From positions 5,611,501 to 5,675,500 of the forward strand of contig NZ_CP041405.1 in the NCBI RefSeq assembly GCF_007066085.1: 64,000 nucleotides of DNA. The letters run 5' to 3'. Position 1 is the first letter of the stretch, and every line of letters begins with the position of its first letter. Position numbers and translations under genes: made by a program. Positions 53,303-62,494 of this stretch are shown piece by piece. Below the pieces are notes generated by a model, which was not told the DNA's origin, made no database searches, and saw nothing but the letters and a program-made list of their open reading frames with translations. This stretch comes from Paenibacillus thiaminolyticus. GTDB taxonomy: Bacteria > Bacillota > Bacilli > Paenibacillales > Paenibacillaceae.

Positions 53303-54675
53303 AGCTAAGTCCATATAATTGTGTAAAAAGCAAATGGCAAAAAAGAAGAGCCATAGCAAGGATCCTCGTATAGAATGAGGTTGTCGAGACAACATTCCGA
53401 AGGAGGATCTAGCTATGACTCAATACCAGATTACCCTAGATTCACAACTTTTGCATCAACTGTTTTTATCCGAATCAAGAGATGCCGGGATTGCGGCCCT
53501 ATTAGAGTCCATCTTGAATCAAGTGTTGCAGGCACAAGCAACGGAACAGCTGAAGGCGGGGCACTATGAGCGCTCAGAAGAACGTGCAGGTTACCGTAAT
53601 GGATCATACCCTCATCGGCTGACAACACGGGTGGGCCAATTAACCCTGCAAGTACCGCGTTTCCGCAACGGTCAGTTCTCTACGGAACTTTTTTCTCGGT
53701 ACCAACGCAGTGAGCAAGCCCTTGTCTTAGCCATGATGGAGATGGTGCTCAATGGGGTGTCAACGCGAAAAGTAAGCAATATTACCGAAGAACTGTGCGG
53801 GACGGAGTTCTCTAAATCGACCGTTAGTGAGCTATGCAAACAACTGGATCCCCTCGTAGAGGAGTGGAATAACCGAAAACTGGACAAGGCCTATCCCTTT
53901 CTTATTGTCGACGCCCTGTACGTCAAAGTCCGGGAAGACGGTCGTGTGCGCTCACGTGGCGTAATGATTGCAACAGGGATTAATGCGGAGGGCTACCGGG
54001 AAGTGCTTGGACTTACCGTAGATGATACCGAGTCAGCTGCAACGTGGGGAGCTTTCTTTACGCACCTCAAAAGTCGCGGGTTGCACGGTGTTGATGTCAT
54101 TACCAGCGACCATCACGGTGGTTTGGTAAGTGCGATACGGCAACATTTCCAAGGCGTAACCTGGCAACGGTGTCAAACCCACTTTATGCGTAATATTCTG
54201 GACGCTGCTCCTAAAGCATGCCGTGATGAATTGAAGGCCCATGTGAGGGCCATCTACGAAGCCGCGGACGAGACCAGTGCCCGTACACTGCTGAAGCGGA
54301 CACAAGAAGCATTTGAAGACAAAGCTCCAAAGGCCATGAGGGTCTTGGAAGAGGGTTTTGACGATGCGACAGCGATCTTGGCACTTCCGGCTGCCTGTCG
54401 GATACGTACGCGCACCACAAATGCTGTAGAACGTCTAAATGGCGAGTTGCGGCGTCGAGAACGCGTCATTCGCATTTTTCCCAACCGAGCCTCTGTCCTT
54501 CGTCTTTTTGGAGCCTTGTTAATGGAGCAGGACGAAAAGTGGTCCGCCGGGAAAAAGTATATCGAGATGAAAGAGTACCATGAGTGGCGGAAGAAGCTCA
54601 ACAGGCCTGCAGCTTAGGCATCTTTTTGCTCTGGCAATCTCATCGAGGATTTTACACATAAATTTGGACTTGACC
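53303..54675 (+). mobile_element. Intact IS256-family insertion sequence, about 1373 bp
   Basis: Imperfect terminal inverted repeats of about 26 bp can be aligned base for base: left AGCTAAGTCCATATAATTGT, right end on the other strand GGTCAAGTCCAAATTTATGT, both continuing GTAAAA. They are flanked by the direct repeat GGGACGTG at 53295-53302 and 54676-54683, an 8-bp target duplication as expected for IS256. One transposase gene fills the element. The target lies in an about 50-bp repeat array. Confidence 0.85.
53415..54617 (+). CDS. IS256-family (Mutator-type) transposase
   Basis: A 400-residue DDE transposase, apparently intact. Motifs: GYRNGSYPHRLTTRVGQLTL, FSRYQRSEQALVLAMMEMVL, NGVSTRKVSNITEELCG, then the acidic triad in FLIVDALYVKV, VITSDHHGGL and TNAVERLNGELRRRERVIR; WQRCQTHFMRNIL is the family CxxH-like signature. 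RBS AAGGAGG fits ATG 53415. The length is usual for the family. It should move by copy-paste through a circle intermediate (family knowledge). Confidence 0.93.
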   Translation: MTQYQITLDSQLLHQLFLSESRDAGIAALLESILNQVLQAQATEQLKAGHYERSEERAGYRNGSYPHRLTTRVGQLTLQVPRFRNGQFSTELFSRYQRSEQALVLAMMEMVLNGVSTRKVSNITEELCGTEFSKSTVSELCKQLDPLVEEWNNRKLDKAYPFLIVDALYVKVREDGRVRSRGVMIATGINAEGYREVLGLTVDDTESAATWGAFFTHLKSRGLHGVDVITSDHHGGLVSAIRQHFQGVTWQRCQTHFMRNILDAAPKACRDELKAHVRAIYEAADETSARTLLKRTQEAFEDKAPKAMRVLEEGFDDATAILALPAACRIRTRTTNAVERLNGELRRRERVIRIFPNRASVLRLFGALLMEQDEKWSAGKKYIEMKEYHEWRKKLNRPAA

Positions 54676-54753
54676 GGGACGTGGACTCATTGAGCCAAAA
54701 CTCCTGTAAAATAGCAGCAATTTCCGCCACTCGTTCAAGCCCCGGAAGACAAG

Positions 54754-54829
54754 GATGCTTCCAGCAGGCAACGATGCCTCCAGTAAACAAGGATGCCTCC
54801 AAAAGGCGGCGATGCCCCCAGGATCCGAC
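54754..54829. repeat. 19-bp tandem repeat, four copies
   Basis: Units at 54754, 54773, 54792 and 54811, each beginning GATGCCTCCA or a close variant. They lie about 75 bases beyond the IS element. Confidence 0.75.
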
Positions 54830-55302
54830 GCGTCTCTTGGATCCCGTAAATCAGGCTGTTGAGAAAGTCCAAGGGATTTTTTTGTTTTTATTTTTCCAAA
54901 ACACAGCTTCCAATATCATTTCGCGTCACTAATCCATAACTAAAATCACAAAAATGAAGTTACAAAAAGGAAATTGAGGAAATTTGTCGAATAGTACATT
55001 AAATTTTTTTAATGTTTCGAAGCCTCCATTTCGAAGTGATGCGGCAGGAGGGGGCACGAGAGGATAGCTACGCCGATAAGAAAGAGTGCACTCGCCCCTT
55101 TCTTTTGCATATCGTAGGCATGAAGGGCAAGCGTTCATGAACGCTGCGGACTCGTATGTGCACAAGCGGCCGGGCAATAAGCGGAGGCCTGCCGTCGTGA
55201 ATCGTCGATGCGTTATTGGACTCTGACGAATTTGCATTGAAAAAATGTGACTTATTTAACAGCTGAGCGTACTTCTTATGAGAACAGAGGAGGTGTAGCC
55301 CG
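54830..55302. other. 473-bp gap before the VWA/TelA operon
   Basis: GGCTGTTGAGAAAGTCC near 54853 recalls termini of IS1182/IS4-like elements, but a single short match is not enough to call one. The binding site GAGGAGGTG (55288 onward) at the right end belongs to the next gene. No other gene is supported. Confidence 0.35.
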
Positions 55303-56040
55303 TTGATTGACACCAAGTACATAAAGCTGTTGGGACTTATTTTCGCTGTTGTGATCATAAATATCCTCGTGTTCTCGCCCGGAATTATCGGGGTGGAGAT
55401 CGGCGGAGACGCGCTTCAGTCCGCGTTCGGGGTAACGCTGCTGCTAGCCAGTGTGCTGGCGCTGCTGTACGGAAGCTATATCTGGCTGTTCAGACCGCCT
55501 GACGTGCGGCCTGTGCGGCACATCACCACACATGAAGAGTATGTGGAAGCGCTCGCCCGCTACCGGCAGGTCAGATCGCTGGAAGGGGATGTTGTGACTG
55601 GGCTGGAGCAGTTGGAGCGGTTAACCAAAAAGAACGACACGCTCTACCGGGTGCTGAATGAGCGCTTCGATCCGGCGGAGTTAAGCTACAAGAAATTCGC
55701 CTCCGTCATTCAGGAGGTAGCGAAGCTGTTCTACCTCAACGTCAGAAGTATTTTGAACCGGCTCCACGTCTTTGACGAAGCGGAGTTCGAGCGTGTCATG
55801 AGTCAGAAAACGCCGCGTTTCTCTCAGAGGCTTCTCCAGGAAAAGAGAATGCTGTATCAGGATTTTCTGTCTTTTATGGCCGATTCTCTAGGCACGAATG
55901 AGGAAATCTTGTTGAAGCTGGATAAGCTGCTGCTGGAGATTTCCCGCTTGGATAGCTTCGATCCGGGTGACATTGAAAATATGCCTTGCATGCAGGAAAT
56001 TGATTCACTGATTAAGCAGACAAAATATTATAAACAGTGA
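55303..56040 (+). CDS. Membrane protein of the VWA-TelA operon, 245 residues
   Basis: TTG at 55303 lies behind GGAGGTG. Two transmembrane helices (about 9-29 and 42-64) are followed by a soluble, highly charged helical domain: LEQLERLTKKNDTLYRVLNE, RFDPAELSYKKFASVIQEVA, then FLSFMADSLGTNEEILLKLD. The layout resembles XpaC-like proteins that accompany TelA in Firmicutes, but the identity is not certain. The stop codon is 12 bases from the start of the VWA gene. The cytoplasmic helical part may contact the TelA protein (inference). Confidence 0.7.
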   Translation: MIDTKYIKLLGLIFAVVIINILVFSPGIIGVEIGGDALQSAFGVTLLLASVLALLYGSYIWLFRPPDVRPVRHITTHEEYVEALARYRQVRSLEGDVVTGLEQLERLTKKNDTLYRVLNERFDPAELSYKKFASVIQEVAKLFYLNVRSILNRLHVFDEAEFERVMSQKTPRFSQRLLQEKRMLYQDFLSFMADSLGTNEEILLKLDKLLLEISRLDSFDPGDIENMPCMQEIDSLIKQTKYYKQ

Positions 56041-56052
56041 GAGGTGCTTGGT

Positions 56053-57741
56053 TTGGCAAAGAAGAACAAGTTTTTTCTTGTATCTGGTGTAATATTGGCC
56101 GTTGTGTTCGGGCTGGTGTACTTCGGGATTAACATGACCTCGAACTGGGGGAAGCCGCAGGTCCAGGTCAGCTCGGAAAAGGCGGCGAAGCAATTAAGCA
56201 AGCTGTACTCCAATATCCCGGTAACGACCGAGGCTCCGGTGAAGGGGCAGATCGATCTGGACCCGATCGACCTGGCCGCGTCGCTGCCCGATATTTCGAA
56301 ATTCCCGATTACCGTTAAAAACACGACGAATCAGTATGTGGAGATCTTTTCTTCGATTGAAAAAGCGGGCACCGGCATTGACGGTTGGCTGACTGAGGCG
56401 GCGACCGACTTCAATAAGGCCAACATTATGGTGAACGGGAAGCCTGTCTCGGTCAAGATTCGCAATATCGCTTCCGGCACGGCCACTGACTATATCAAAT
56501 CCGGCAAATACGTACCGGACGCCTTCACCCCTTCCAACGAGTTCTGGGGCGAAATGGTCAAGGCGAGCGGCGTCAAGACGAAGCAGGTGTCCGAACGGCT
56601 TGTCGGCAACGTTCCCGGCATCGTCATCGCCAAGCCGAAGTATGATGCCCTGATAGACAAGTACGGTGCCGTGAATGTCAACACGATAACGGAAGCGATA
56701 GCCAATAATGAGTTTTCGATGGGATATACCGATCCGTTTGCCAGCTCTACCGGCCTCAATTTTCTCGTAACGGCGCTGTCGGCATTCGACAGTTCCAATA
56801 TGCTCGGGGAGAAGGCGGTCCGGGGGTTCGAGCAATTCCAGGCGAATGTGCCGTTTATTGCGTCCACGACGCTTCAGATGCGGGATGCTGCCAAGTCGGG
56901 CGTGCTGGACGGCTTTGTGCTGGAGTATCAAGTATATGCCAATGCGCCGGACTTGAAGGGGGGATATGTATTCACTCCTTTTGGCGTACGGCATGACAGT
57001 CCGCTCTATGCGCTGGGCGATCTGCCGCAGGGCAAGCAGGATATTATTCAAAAGTTCGCGGACTTCGTTACGCAGGATAAATATCAGAAGCTGGGGAAGG
57101 AGAAGGGCTTTAATGAGCTCGAAGATTACAAGTCGGAGCTTGATGCCGTAGACGGCAACCTTCTGTCCGCTGCCCAAAAATTATGGAAAGAAAAGAAAAA
57201 CGTCAATAAGCCGATTGCCGCGGTGTTCGTAACCGATGTGTCCGGCAGCATGGCGGGCGAACCTCTGAACCGTTTGAAAGAATCGTTGTTGAAGGGCCAG
57301 AAATATTTAGGGAAAGAGAATAGCATCGGCCTTGTCTCTTATTCAAGCTCTGTCTCCATCAATCTGCCTATCGGCAAGTACGACGCGAACCACCAGTCCA
57401 TGTTCGTAGGCGCGGTGAACAGCCTCCAAGCCGGCGGGGGCACGGCGACCTTCGATGCGATCGTTGTGGCGTTGAAGATGCTTCAGGATGAATTGGCGGC
57501 GAATCCAAATCAGAAGCCTCTTATTTTTGTCTTGAGCGACGGAGAGACGAATGAGGGCTATTCGTTGAAGGATACCAAGGAATTAATCGAGGTCTATCAG
57601 GTCCCGATCTATACGATCGGATATAACGCCAACATTGACGCGCTGGAGACGATTTCAAGCATCAATGAAGCGGCCAGCATTAACGCGGATACAGATGATG
57701 TCGTCTATAAGCTCGGCAACCTGTTCAACGTGCAAATGTAA
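56053..57741 (+). CDS. Solute-binding / von Willebrand factor A domain protein
   Basis: A 562-residue protein with one N-terminal signal anchor (about 6-28). The middle (about 70-340) resembles an extracellular solute-binding domain (GWLTEAATDFNKANIMVNGK, PDAFTPSNEFWGEMVKASGV, VPGIVIAKPKYDALIDKYGA, ANNEFSMGYTDPFASSTGLN). The C-terminal third is a VWA domain: the MIDAS motif DVSGS starts at D395 (VFVTDVSGSMAGE), with AGGGTATFDAIVVALKM and LIFVLSDGETNEG. TTG at 56053 is preferred; GTG at 56044 is within the ribosome binding site GAGAGGTG. It would be tethered outside the membrane, binding a ligand and a metal-mediated partner. It lies between a membrane protein and TelA. Confidence 0.8.
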   Translation: MAKKNKFFLVSGVILAVVFGLVYFGINMTSNWGKPQVQVSSEKAAKQLSKLYSNIPVTTEAPVKGQIDLDPIDLAASLPDISKFPITVKNTTNQYVEIFSSIEKAGTGIDGWLTEAATDFNKANIMVNGKPVSVKIRNIASGTATDYIKSGKYVPDAFTPSNEFWGEMVKASGVKTKQVSERLVGNVPGIVIAKPKYDALIDKYGAVNVNTITEAIANNEFSMGYTDPFASSTGLNFLVTALSAFDSSNMLGEKAVRGFEQFQANVPFIASTTLQMRDAAKSGVLDGFVLEYQVYANAPDLKGGYVFTPFGVRHDSPLYALGDLPQGKQDIIQKFADFVTQDKYQKLGKEKGFNELEDYKSELDAVDGNLLSAAQKLWKEKKNVNKPIAAVFVTDVSGSMAGEPLNRLKESLLKGQKYLGKENSIGLVSYSSSVSINLPIGKYDANHQSMFVGAVNSLQAGGGTATFDAIVVALKMLQDELAANPNQKPLIFVLSDGETNEGYSLKDTKELIEVYQVPIYTIGYNANIDALETISSINEAASINADTDDVVYKLGNLFNVQM

Positions 57742-57763
57742 GGGAAACCAAAGGGGGATTACG

Positions 57764-58903
57764 ATGTCATTTTCAATGGAAGTAGCCAGTCCGGAAGAAA
57801 TTCAAGCGGCGATTGAACAGGAGGTTAAGCCGGTCCCCGAGGAAGTGGCGAAGCTCAAAGAAATGGCGGATGCCAATGTCGCCACCATTATGACGCTCGA
57901 TATCGAGTCGCTGGAGAACCGCAAAGAGATTTTGCAATCGATTGACGCCTTTGGTATGAACACGATGCGGTCATCATCCGAGAAAAATGCGCTGCTCCAG
58001 GTGTCGATCGGAAGGCTGTCCAAGACCGGCGATGAAGGCGGGGACGTGGCCAAGGGGCTGGCCGAGCTTCACACGCAGCTAAGAGATCTGGACCCGGGCG
58101 TAGTCGATTTCGCGAAGACCGGGTTCCTGGGCAAATTGTTCAATCCGCTGCGAGCCTACTTCCTCAAGTACCAAAAAGCCGATTCCGTCATCGCGGATAT
58201 CGTCGTCTCCTTGGAGAAGGGCAAGACCACGCTCAAAAACGATAACACGACGTTGGAGATCGAGCAGCAGACGCTGCGGGATCTGACCAAAAAGCTGCAA
58301 AAGGAAATACAGCTGGGGACAATGATGGATGAATCGATCGAAGCCCAAATCGAGTTGGCGAAGCTGCGCAATGAAGACCCTGACAAAATCCGGTTTATTA
58401 CCGAGGAAGTGCTGTTCCCGCTGCGTCAACGGGTGATGGATCTGCAGCAGATGCTGGTCGTCAACCAGCAGGGGATTATGGCGATCGAGGTCGTCGTCCG
58501 GAATAATAAAGAATTGATTCGCGGCGTAGACAGAGCGAAAAACGTGACGATATCGGCGCTGAAAATCTCTGTAACCGTCGCGAGCGCGCTTTACAATCAA
58601 AAGATCGTCTTGAAAAAAATCGAGCTGTTAAATCAAACAACGAACAACCTCATCGCCAGCACGTCGCGCATGCTGAAAAACCAAGGGGCCGAAATCCAGA
58701 AGCAATCGCTTGAAGCCAATATTTCGGTCGATACGCTCAAGCAGGCCTTCTCCGATGTCATGTCGGCTCTGGATTCGATTAGCGCCTATAAGCAGGATGC
58801 GCTGCCTAAGATGCGCCACACTATCAACCAGTTCCGGGAGTTGGCCGATGACGGCGAGAAGCAGATTCAACGCCTGGAAAGAGGGCATAAGTTGGGATTG
58901 TAG
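57764..58903 (+). CDS. TelA (toxic anion resistance/TerA-like) family protein
   Basis: A 379-residue cytoplasmic, almost all-helical protein, matching the TelA/YceH family: SLENRKEILQSIDAFGMNTM, GFLGKLFNPLRAYFLKYQKA, LEKGKTTLKNDNTTLEIEQQ, LQKEIQLGTMMDESIEAQIE, GIMAIEVVVRNNKELIRGVD and the C-terminal coiled coil LKQAFSDVMSALDSISAYKQ. RBS AAAGGGGGATTACG places the start at 57764; the frame extends upstream over the VWA gene. TelA was linked to tellurite and other stress, but its molecular role is unknown. It is the last gene of a three-gene operon. Confidence 0.88.
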   Translation: MSFSMEVASPEEIQAAIEQEVKPVPEEVAKLKEMADANVATIMTLDIESLENRKEILQSIDAFGMNTMRSSSEKNALLQVSIGRLSKTGDEGGDVAKGLAELHTQLRDLDPGVVDFAKTGFLGKLFNPLRAYFLKYQKADSVIADIVVSLEKGKTTLKNDNTTLEIEQQTLRDLTKKLQKEIQLGTMMDESIEAQIELAKLRNEDPDKIRFITEEVLFPLRQRVMDLQQMLVVNQQGIMAIEVVVRNNKELIRGVDRAKNVTISALKISVTVASALYNQKIVLKKIELLNQTTNNLIASTSRMLKNQGAEIQKQSLEANISVDTLKQAFSDVMSALDSISAYKQDALPKMRHTINQFRELADDGEKQIQRLERGHKLGL

Positions 58904-58929
58904 GTTCGACCAACATCAACCAATTATTC

Positions 58930-58957
58930 AAGTCCACGACAATTCGTGGACTTTTTT
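58930..58957 (+). terminator. Intrinsic terminator of the VWA-TelA operon
   Basis: AAGTCCACGA (58930-58939) and TCGTGGACTT (58944-58953) form a perfect 10-bp stem, followed by T to 58957. Confidence 0.88.
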
Positions 58958-59023
58958 GGACTTTTCTATGTGACAATTATGAAAACAATTTCAAAATGAC
59001 GTCATAAATAATTAGATATCGCT

Positions 59024-59048
59024 AATACGCTTTTATATATTGCGTATT
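59024..59048. promoter_or_regulatory. Inverted repeat in the A+T-rich pckA upstream region
   Basis: AATACGC (59024-59030) and GCGTATT (59042-59048) with an 11-base A+T spacer. The surrounding 100 bases are A+T-rich, with a TATTATAC box near 59057. It may be an operator in the pckA promoter; no regulator is identified. Confidence 0.35.
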
Positions 59049-59113
59049 ATTTAGTTATATTATACATTAATTCGTAAGGATAAAATATACATCTTCTATT
59101 TGGGGGAGTCGAG

Positions 59114-60736
59114 ATGAATCAAGAACCCGGTAGTAGTGGAATGGGGAGGATAACCGTGATCACGCAAAACAATGAAAAAACTCAATTAGCTAGTTTTCAT
59201 GTGGATGAATCTTGCCGAAATATGGCGGTTGCCAAGCTGGTGGAGTCCGCTGTCCTGAACGGAGAAGGACATCTCACCTCGACAGGCGCGCTGCAAGTGA
59301 CGACAGGCAAATATACGGGACGTTCCCCGAAGGATAAGTTCATCGTCAGGGATCCGAGCGCAGCAGACCATATTGCTTGGGGAGAAGTGAATCAGGCTCT
59401 TACTCCCGAACAGTTCGACTCGCTGTATAACAAAACGATCCATTATATGAAGAGCCGCAAGCTCTTCGTATTCGATGGCTATGCAGGGGCAGATCGGGCC
59501 TATCGGCTTCCTGTCCGCTTTATTAATGAATATGCGTGGCAAAATCTATTCGTTCACCAGTTGTTCATCCGCCCTGCGGCAGATGAATTGCCGTACCATA
59601 AACCTGAATTTACCGTGATTGCGATGCCTGGCATGAAGGCGGATCCGGCTGTGGACGGGACAAATTCCGAGACCTTCATTGCCATTTCCTTCGAAAGAAA
59701 GACCGTCCTGATCGGCGGAACCCACTATGCGGGGGAGATGAAGAAATCGATATTCAGCGTGCTGAACTATTTGCTTCCCTTCCGCGGCGTCATGCCGATG
59801 CACTGTTCGGCGAATGTAGGGGAGGCTGGAGATACGGCGTTGTTCTTCGGATTATCGGGGACAGGCAAGACGACGCTGTCGGCCGACCCGGAACGCCGCT
59901 TAATCGGCGATGATGAGCATGGCTGGTCCGATGCGGGCGTATTCAACTTCGAAGGCGGCTGCTATGCCAAATGCATTGGGCTGTCGCAGGAGAAAGAGCC
60001 GCAAATCTGGAATGCGATCCGATTCGGATCCGTCCTGGAAAACGTGTGGATTAAAGCCGGAACCGGCGAGGCGGACTACCATAATAATGCACTGACGGAG
60101 AACACGCGGGCCGCTTATCCGATTGATTATATTCAAGGCTCGATCATACCTGGAACCGCCGGCCATCCGAACGTCATTATCTTTTTAACCGCAGATGCCT
60201 TTGGCGTGCTCCCTCCAGTGTCCAAGCTGACGAAGGAGCAGGCGATGTATCACTTTCTGTCCGGCTATACGTCCAAGCTGGCGGGTACGGAACGCGGCGT
60301 CGCCGCACCGGAAGCAACCTTCTCGACATGCTTCGGAGGTCCCTTCCTTCCGTTGAGACCGAATGTGTACGCGGAAATGCTCGGCGACAAAATCACGCAG
60401 CACGGCGTAAAGGTTTATTTGGTCAATACCGGGTGGAGCGGCGGTCCTTACGGGATTGGCGAGCGGATGAATCTGTCGTATACAAGAGCGATGGTCAAGG
60501 CGATTATGAATGGGAGTATCGAGAAGGCATCCTTCACTCCTCATCTTGTATTCGGCATGCTTATCCCTGATGCGGTGCCGTTCGTCCCCCATGAACTGCT
60601 CGATCCGAGGAACGTATGGGCAGATAAAGCGGCCTATGATCGGAAGGCGAGGCAGCTGGCGCAGCTCTTTGCTCTAAATTTCGAAAAATTCAGCGGTGTA
60701 GCGGATACTATCAAGCTTGCCGGCCCGCGGCTGTAG
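59114..60736 (+). CDS. pckA: Phosphoenolpyruvate carboxykinase (ATP)
   Basis: Converts oxaloacetate and ATP to PEP, the first step of gluconeogenesis. The protein has 540 residues. Motifs: [20 protein letters not shown] (about 55-74, substrate binding), [11 protein letters not shown]-loop [21 protein letters not shown] (about 244), DDEHGWSD with the metal-binding aspartate, [27 protein letters not shown] and the C-terminal [12 protein letters not shown]. The ATG at 59114 has GGGGGAG before it; a GTG at 59156 (behind GGGGAGG) is another possible start, giving 526 residues, close to the family norm. It would work with the malic enzyme at 13.5 kb. Confidence 0.95.
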   Translation: MNQEPGSSGMGRITVITQNNEKTQLASFHVDESCRNMAVAKLVESAVLNGEGHLTSTGALQVTTGKYTGRSPKDKFIVRDPSAADHIAWGEVNQALTPEQFDSLYNKTIHYMKSRKLFVFDGYAGADRAYRLPVRFINEYAWQNLFVHQLFIRPAADELPYHKPEFTVIAMPGMKADPAVDGTNSETFIAISFERKTVLIGGTHYAGEMKKSIFSVLNYLLPFRGVMPMHCSANVGEAGDTALFFGLSGTGKTTLSADPERRLIGDDEHGWSDAGVFNFEGGCYAKCIGLSQEKEPQIWNAIRFGSVLENVWIKAGTGEADYHNNALTENTRAAYPIDYIQGSIIPGTAGHPNVIIFLTADAFGVLPPVSKLTKEQAMYHFLSGYTSKLAGTERGVAAPEATFSTCFGGPFLPLRPNVYAEMLGDKITQHGVKVYLVNTGWSGGPYGIGERMNLSYTRAMVKAIMNGSIEKASFTPHLVFGMLIPDAVPFVPHELLDPRNVWADKAAYDRKARQLAQLFALNFEKFSGVADTIKLAGPRL

Positions 60737-60748
60737 CTGCCGTGAGAA

Positions 60749-60790
60749 GGGGCTGTCTCCGGCGTCATGAACTGACGCAGAGGCAGCCCC
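60749..60790 (+). terminator. Long hairpin after pckA
   Basis: GGGGCTGTCTC pairs with GAGGCAGCCCC (one G-U), and inside it GCGTCA pairs with TGACGC. There is no T run; it could be a terminator or stabiliser. Confidence 0.55.
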
Positions 60791-60949
60791 GACTTATGTC
60801 TATGCGAAGAAACTCAGGCGGCGGGAATATGTCATAGGGAACAGGGCGGCGACATATCTTGAAAATGATGTTTTGGTCGGGAAAACGATGAATTTGACGG
60901 CTTGAACAGCTGCATTACGGTGTAACCGCCGAGGAAGGAGGTTGTCAAG

Positions 60950-62494
60950 ATGTCTTGTCAGGAAGAAGGTGTGCTCGCCGTCGGTTCCGGTCCATTTCTG
61001 CACTCCCTTGTTGAAGCATGGTATGAATCCGGATTATCCAAGCTCACGGTATTTGTAACCAGCCCGGAGCCTGCAGACACGGCTGAACTCGTGAAGCTGC
61101 GGGAATATGCGCTTCGCAGCGGCCCGGAAGCTTCGCTGCATATTTTAACCGCGGCCCAAGACGAGGATCTGAAGTGGAGGACGATCATTCAGCCGTTTTC
61201 ATTTATTTTGTATGTGTCGCGGCATGGCAATATGGAGGAGCTTCGGAAGCTTCAGCATGCTTGTATAGCTGAGCGTAAACCGATGCTTCCTGCCGTAGCC
61301 TTACAAGGAAGAGGGATGGCAGGCCCGCTCCTTCATCCCGGCGGGGACGGGCGGTGGGATTCGGCATGGCGGGGGCTCCATGCGTCCGTGTTCCCCGAGG
61401 TGCGGGAGCCGCACAGGTTCTCCGCTGCGGCCGCAGCCGTGTTATCGAATCTTATCGTGCATGAATGGCAGAAAGCGGTGGCAGAAGAGAAAGAAACGGA
61501 CTGCATAAATCAATGTTATATCCTGGACCCGAATACGTTAACCGGAATCTGGCATCCAATCCGCCCGCATCCTCTTGTCTCCGGGGTGGAGACTGCCTGT
61601 CTGGTGGAAAATATCGAGCTTAAGCTGGAAACAAGTCATGAACCTGTGGAACCGGAGGAATGGTTCTCTTGTTTCAACCGTTTGACTTCTGCGGCAACAG
61701 GCATTTTGCATGCATGGGAGGAGGCGGATTTAATCCAGCTTCCGCTGGCGCAATGTCTTGCTCAACCGGTCGACCCGCTGTCGGAAGGGCCTGCACAGCT
61801 TTTGCCGGCGATCATCCGCAGCGGACTGACGCATGAAGAGGCGCGGAGGGAGGCGGGACTGGCGGGACTGGAAGCCTATGCCGCCCGTCTGATGCCGCTG
61901 CTGTTCCCTGGCTTGGCCTCCTCTCAGCGGGAGGACATCGGCATCGGGGCAGGCTGCTCCATCGCGGAAGCGGTTGAACGGGGAGTCAGAGCGTGTCTAA
62001 CCACAGCATGGGGCAAGCGGATGCGAATGCTTCCTGACAAGCTGGCCGTGACACACATCGCATGCGGGCAGATCGAGGATGTGCGATGCCGATATTATTT
62101 ACAGGCGCTGCGCATTGCAGAGGGGGAACCTCAGCTTGCCGTAGGCGAGCCGCTGCTCGGCTGTCCGGTCGTGTGGGTCCATTCCGGTTCCTCATGGTAT
62201 GGCAGCGCAGACCTTGACCTCACCCTTGCTCTTCGCCAATCGTTGCAGAAGGCGTTGACGAAGACGGAGGGCGTGGCCTCTTCTTCTGTCATATGGAAGG
62301 CGGAGAAGGCGCGAGACATCGCAGTATCCAATAGCGATCCGCTCAAGCATGAGTCATCGATGTTAGCGGCCGTTCAGAGATTGAAGCAGCGCCATCAACG
62401 CCTTGAGGTGTTCGATATGCGGAGCGAATCTTTTCTGGGAACGGGACCGTTCGTGATATATGGAGTGCGACTCGGAGAGGAGGATTCCCCTTGA
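60950..62494 (+). CDS. TOMM (thiazole-containing bacteriocin) maturation protein, ThiF-like partner
   Basis: A 514-residue protein that resembles the family named 'putative thiazole-containing bacteriocin maturation protein', usually found beside YcaO cyclodehydratases in Bacillales. It begins MSCQEEGVLAVGSGPFLHSL, a Rossmann-like start (VLAVGSGPFLHSLVEAWYES) related to the ThiF/E1 fold, but the usual E1 ATP site is not evident, so it is probably a substrate-recognition or scaffolding partner. There is no membrane segment. RBS GAGGAAGGAGG is excellent. Its stop overlaps the YcaO start in TTGA, so both are translated in equal amounts. TTGACG at 60894 with TACGGT may be the promoter. Confidence 0.75.
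   Translation: MSCQEEGVLAVGSGPFLHSLVEAWYESGLSKLTVFVTSPEPADTAELVKLREYALRSGPEASLHILTAAQDEDLKWRTIIQPFSFILYVSRHGNMEELRKLQHACIAERKPMLPAVALQGRGMAGPLLHPGGDGRWDSAWRGLHASVFPEVREPHRFSAAAAAVLSNLIVHEWQKAVAEEKETDCINQCYILDPNTLTGIWHPIRPHPLVSGVETACLVENIELKLETSHEPVEPEEWFSCFNRLTSAATGILHAWEEADLIQLPLAQCLAQPVDPLSEGPAQLLPAIIRSGLTHEEARREAGLAGLEAYAARLMPLLFPGLASSQREDIGIGAGCSIAEAVERGVRACLTTAWGKRMRMLPDKLAVTHIACGQIEDVRCRYYLQALRIAEGEPQLAVGEPLLGCPVVWVHSGSSWYGSADLDLTLALRQSLQKALTKTEGVASSSVIWKAEKARDIAVSNSDPLKHESSMLAAVQRLKQRHQRLEVFDMRSESFLGTGPFVIYGVRLGEEDSP

Noticed and set aside
54848..54900. End of an IS1182/IS4-like element (GGCTGTTGAGAAAGTCC)
   Set aside because: Only one short match, no second end and no transposase remains.
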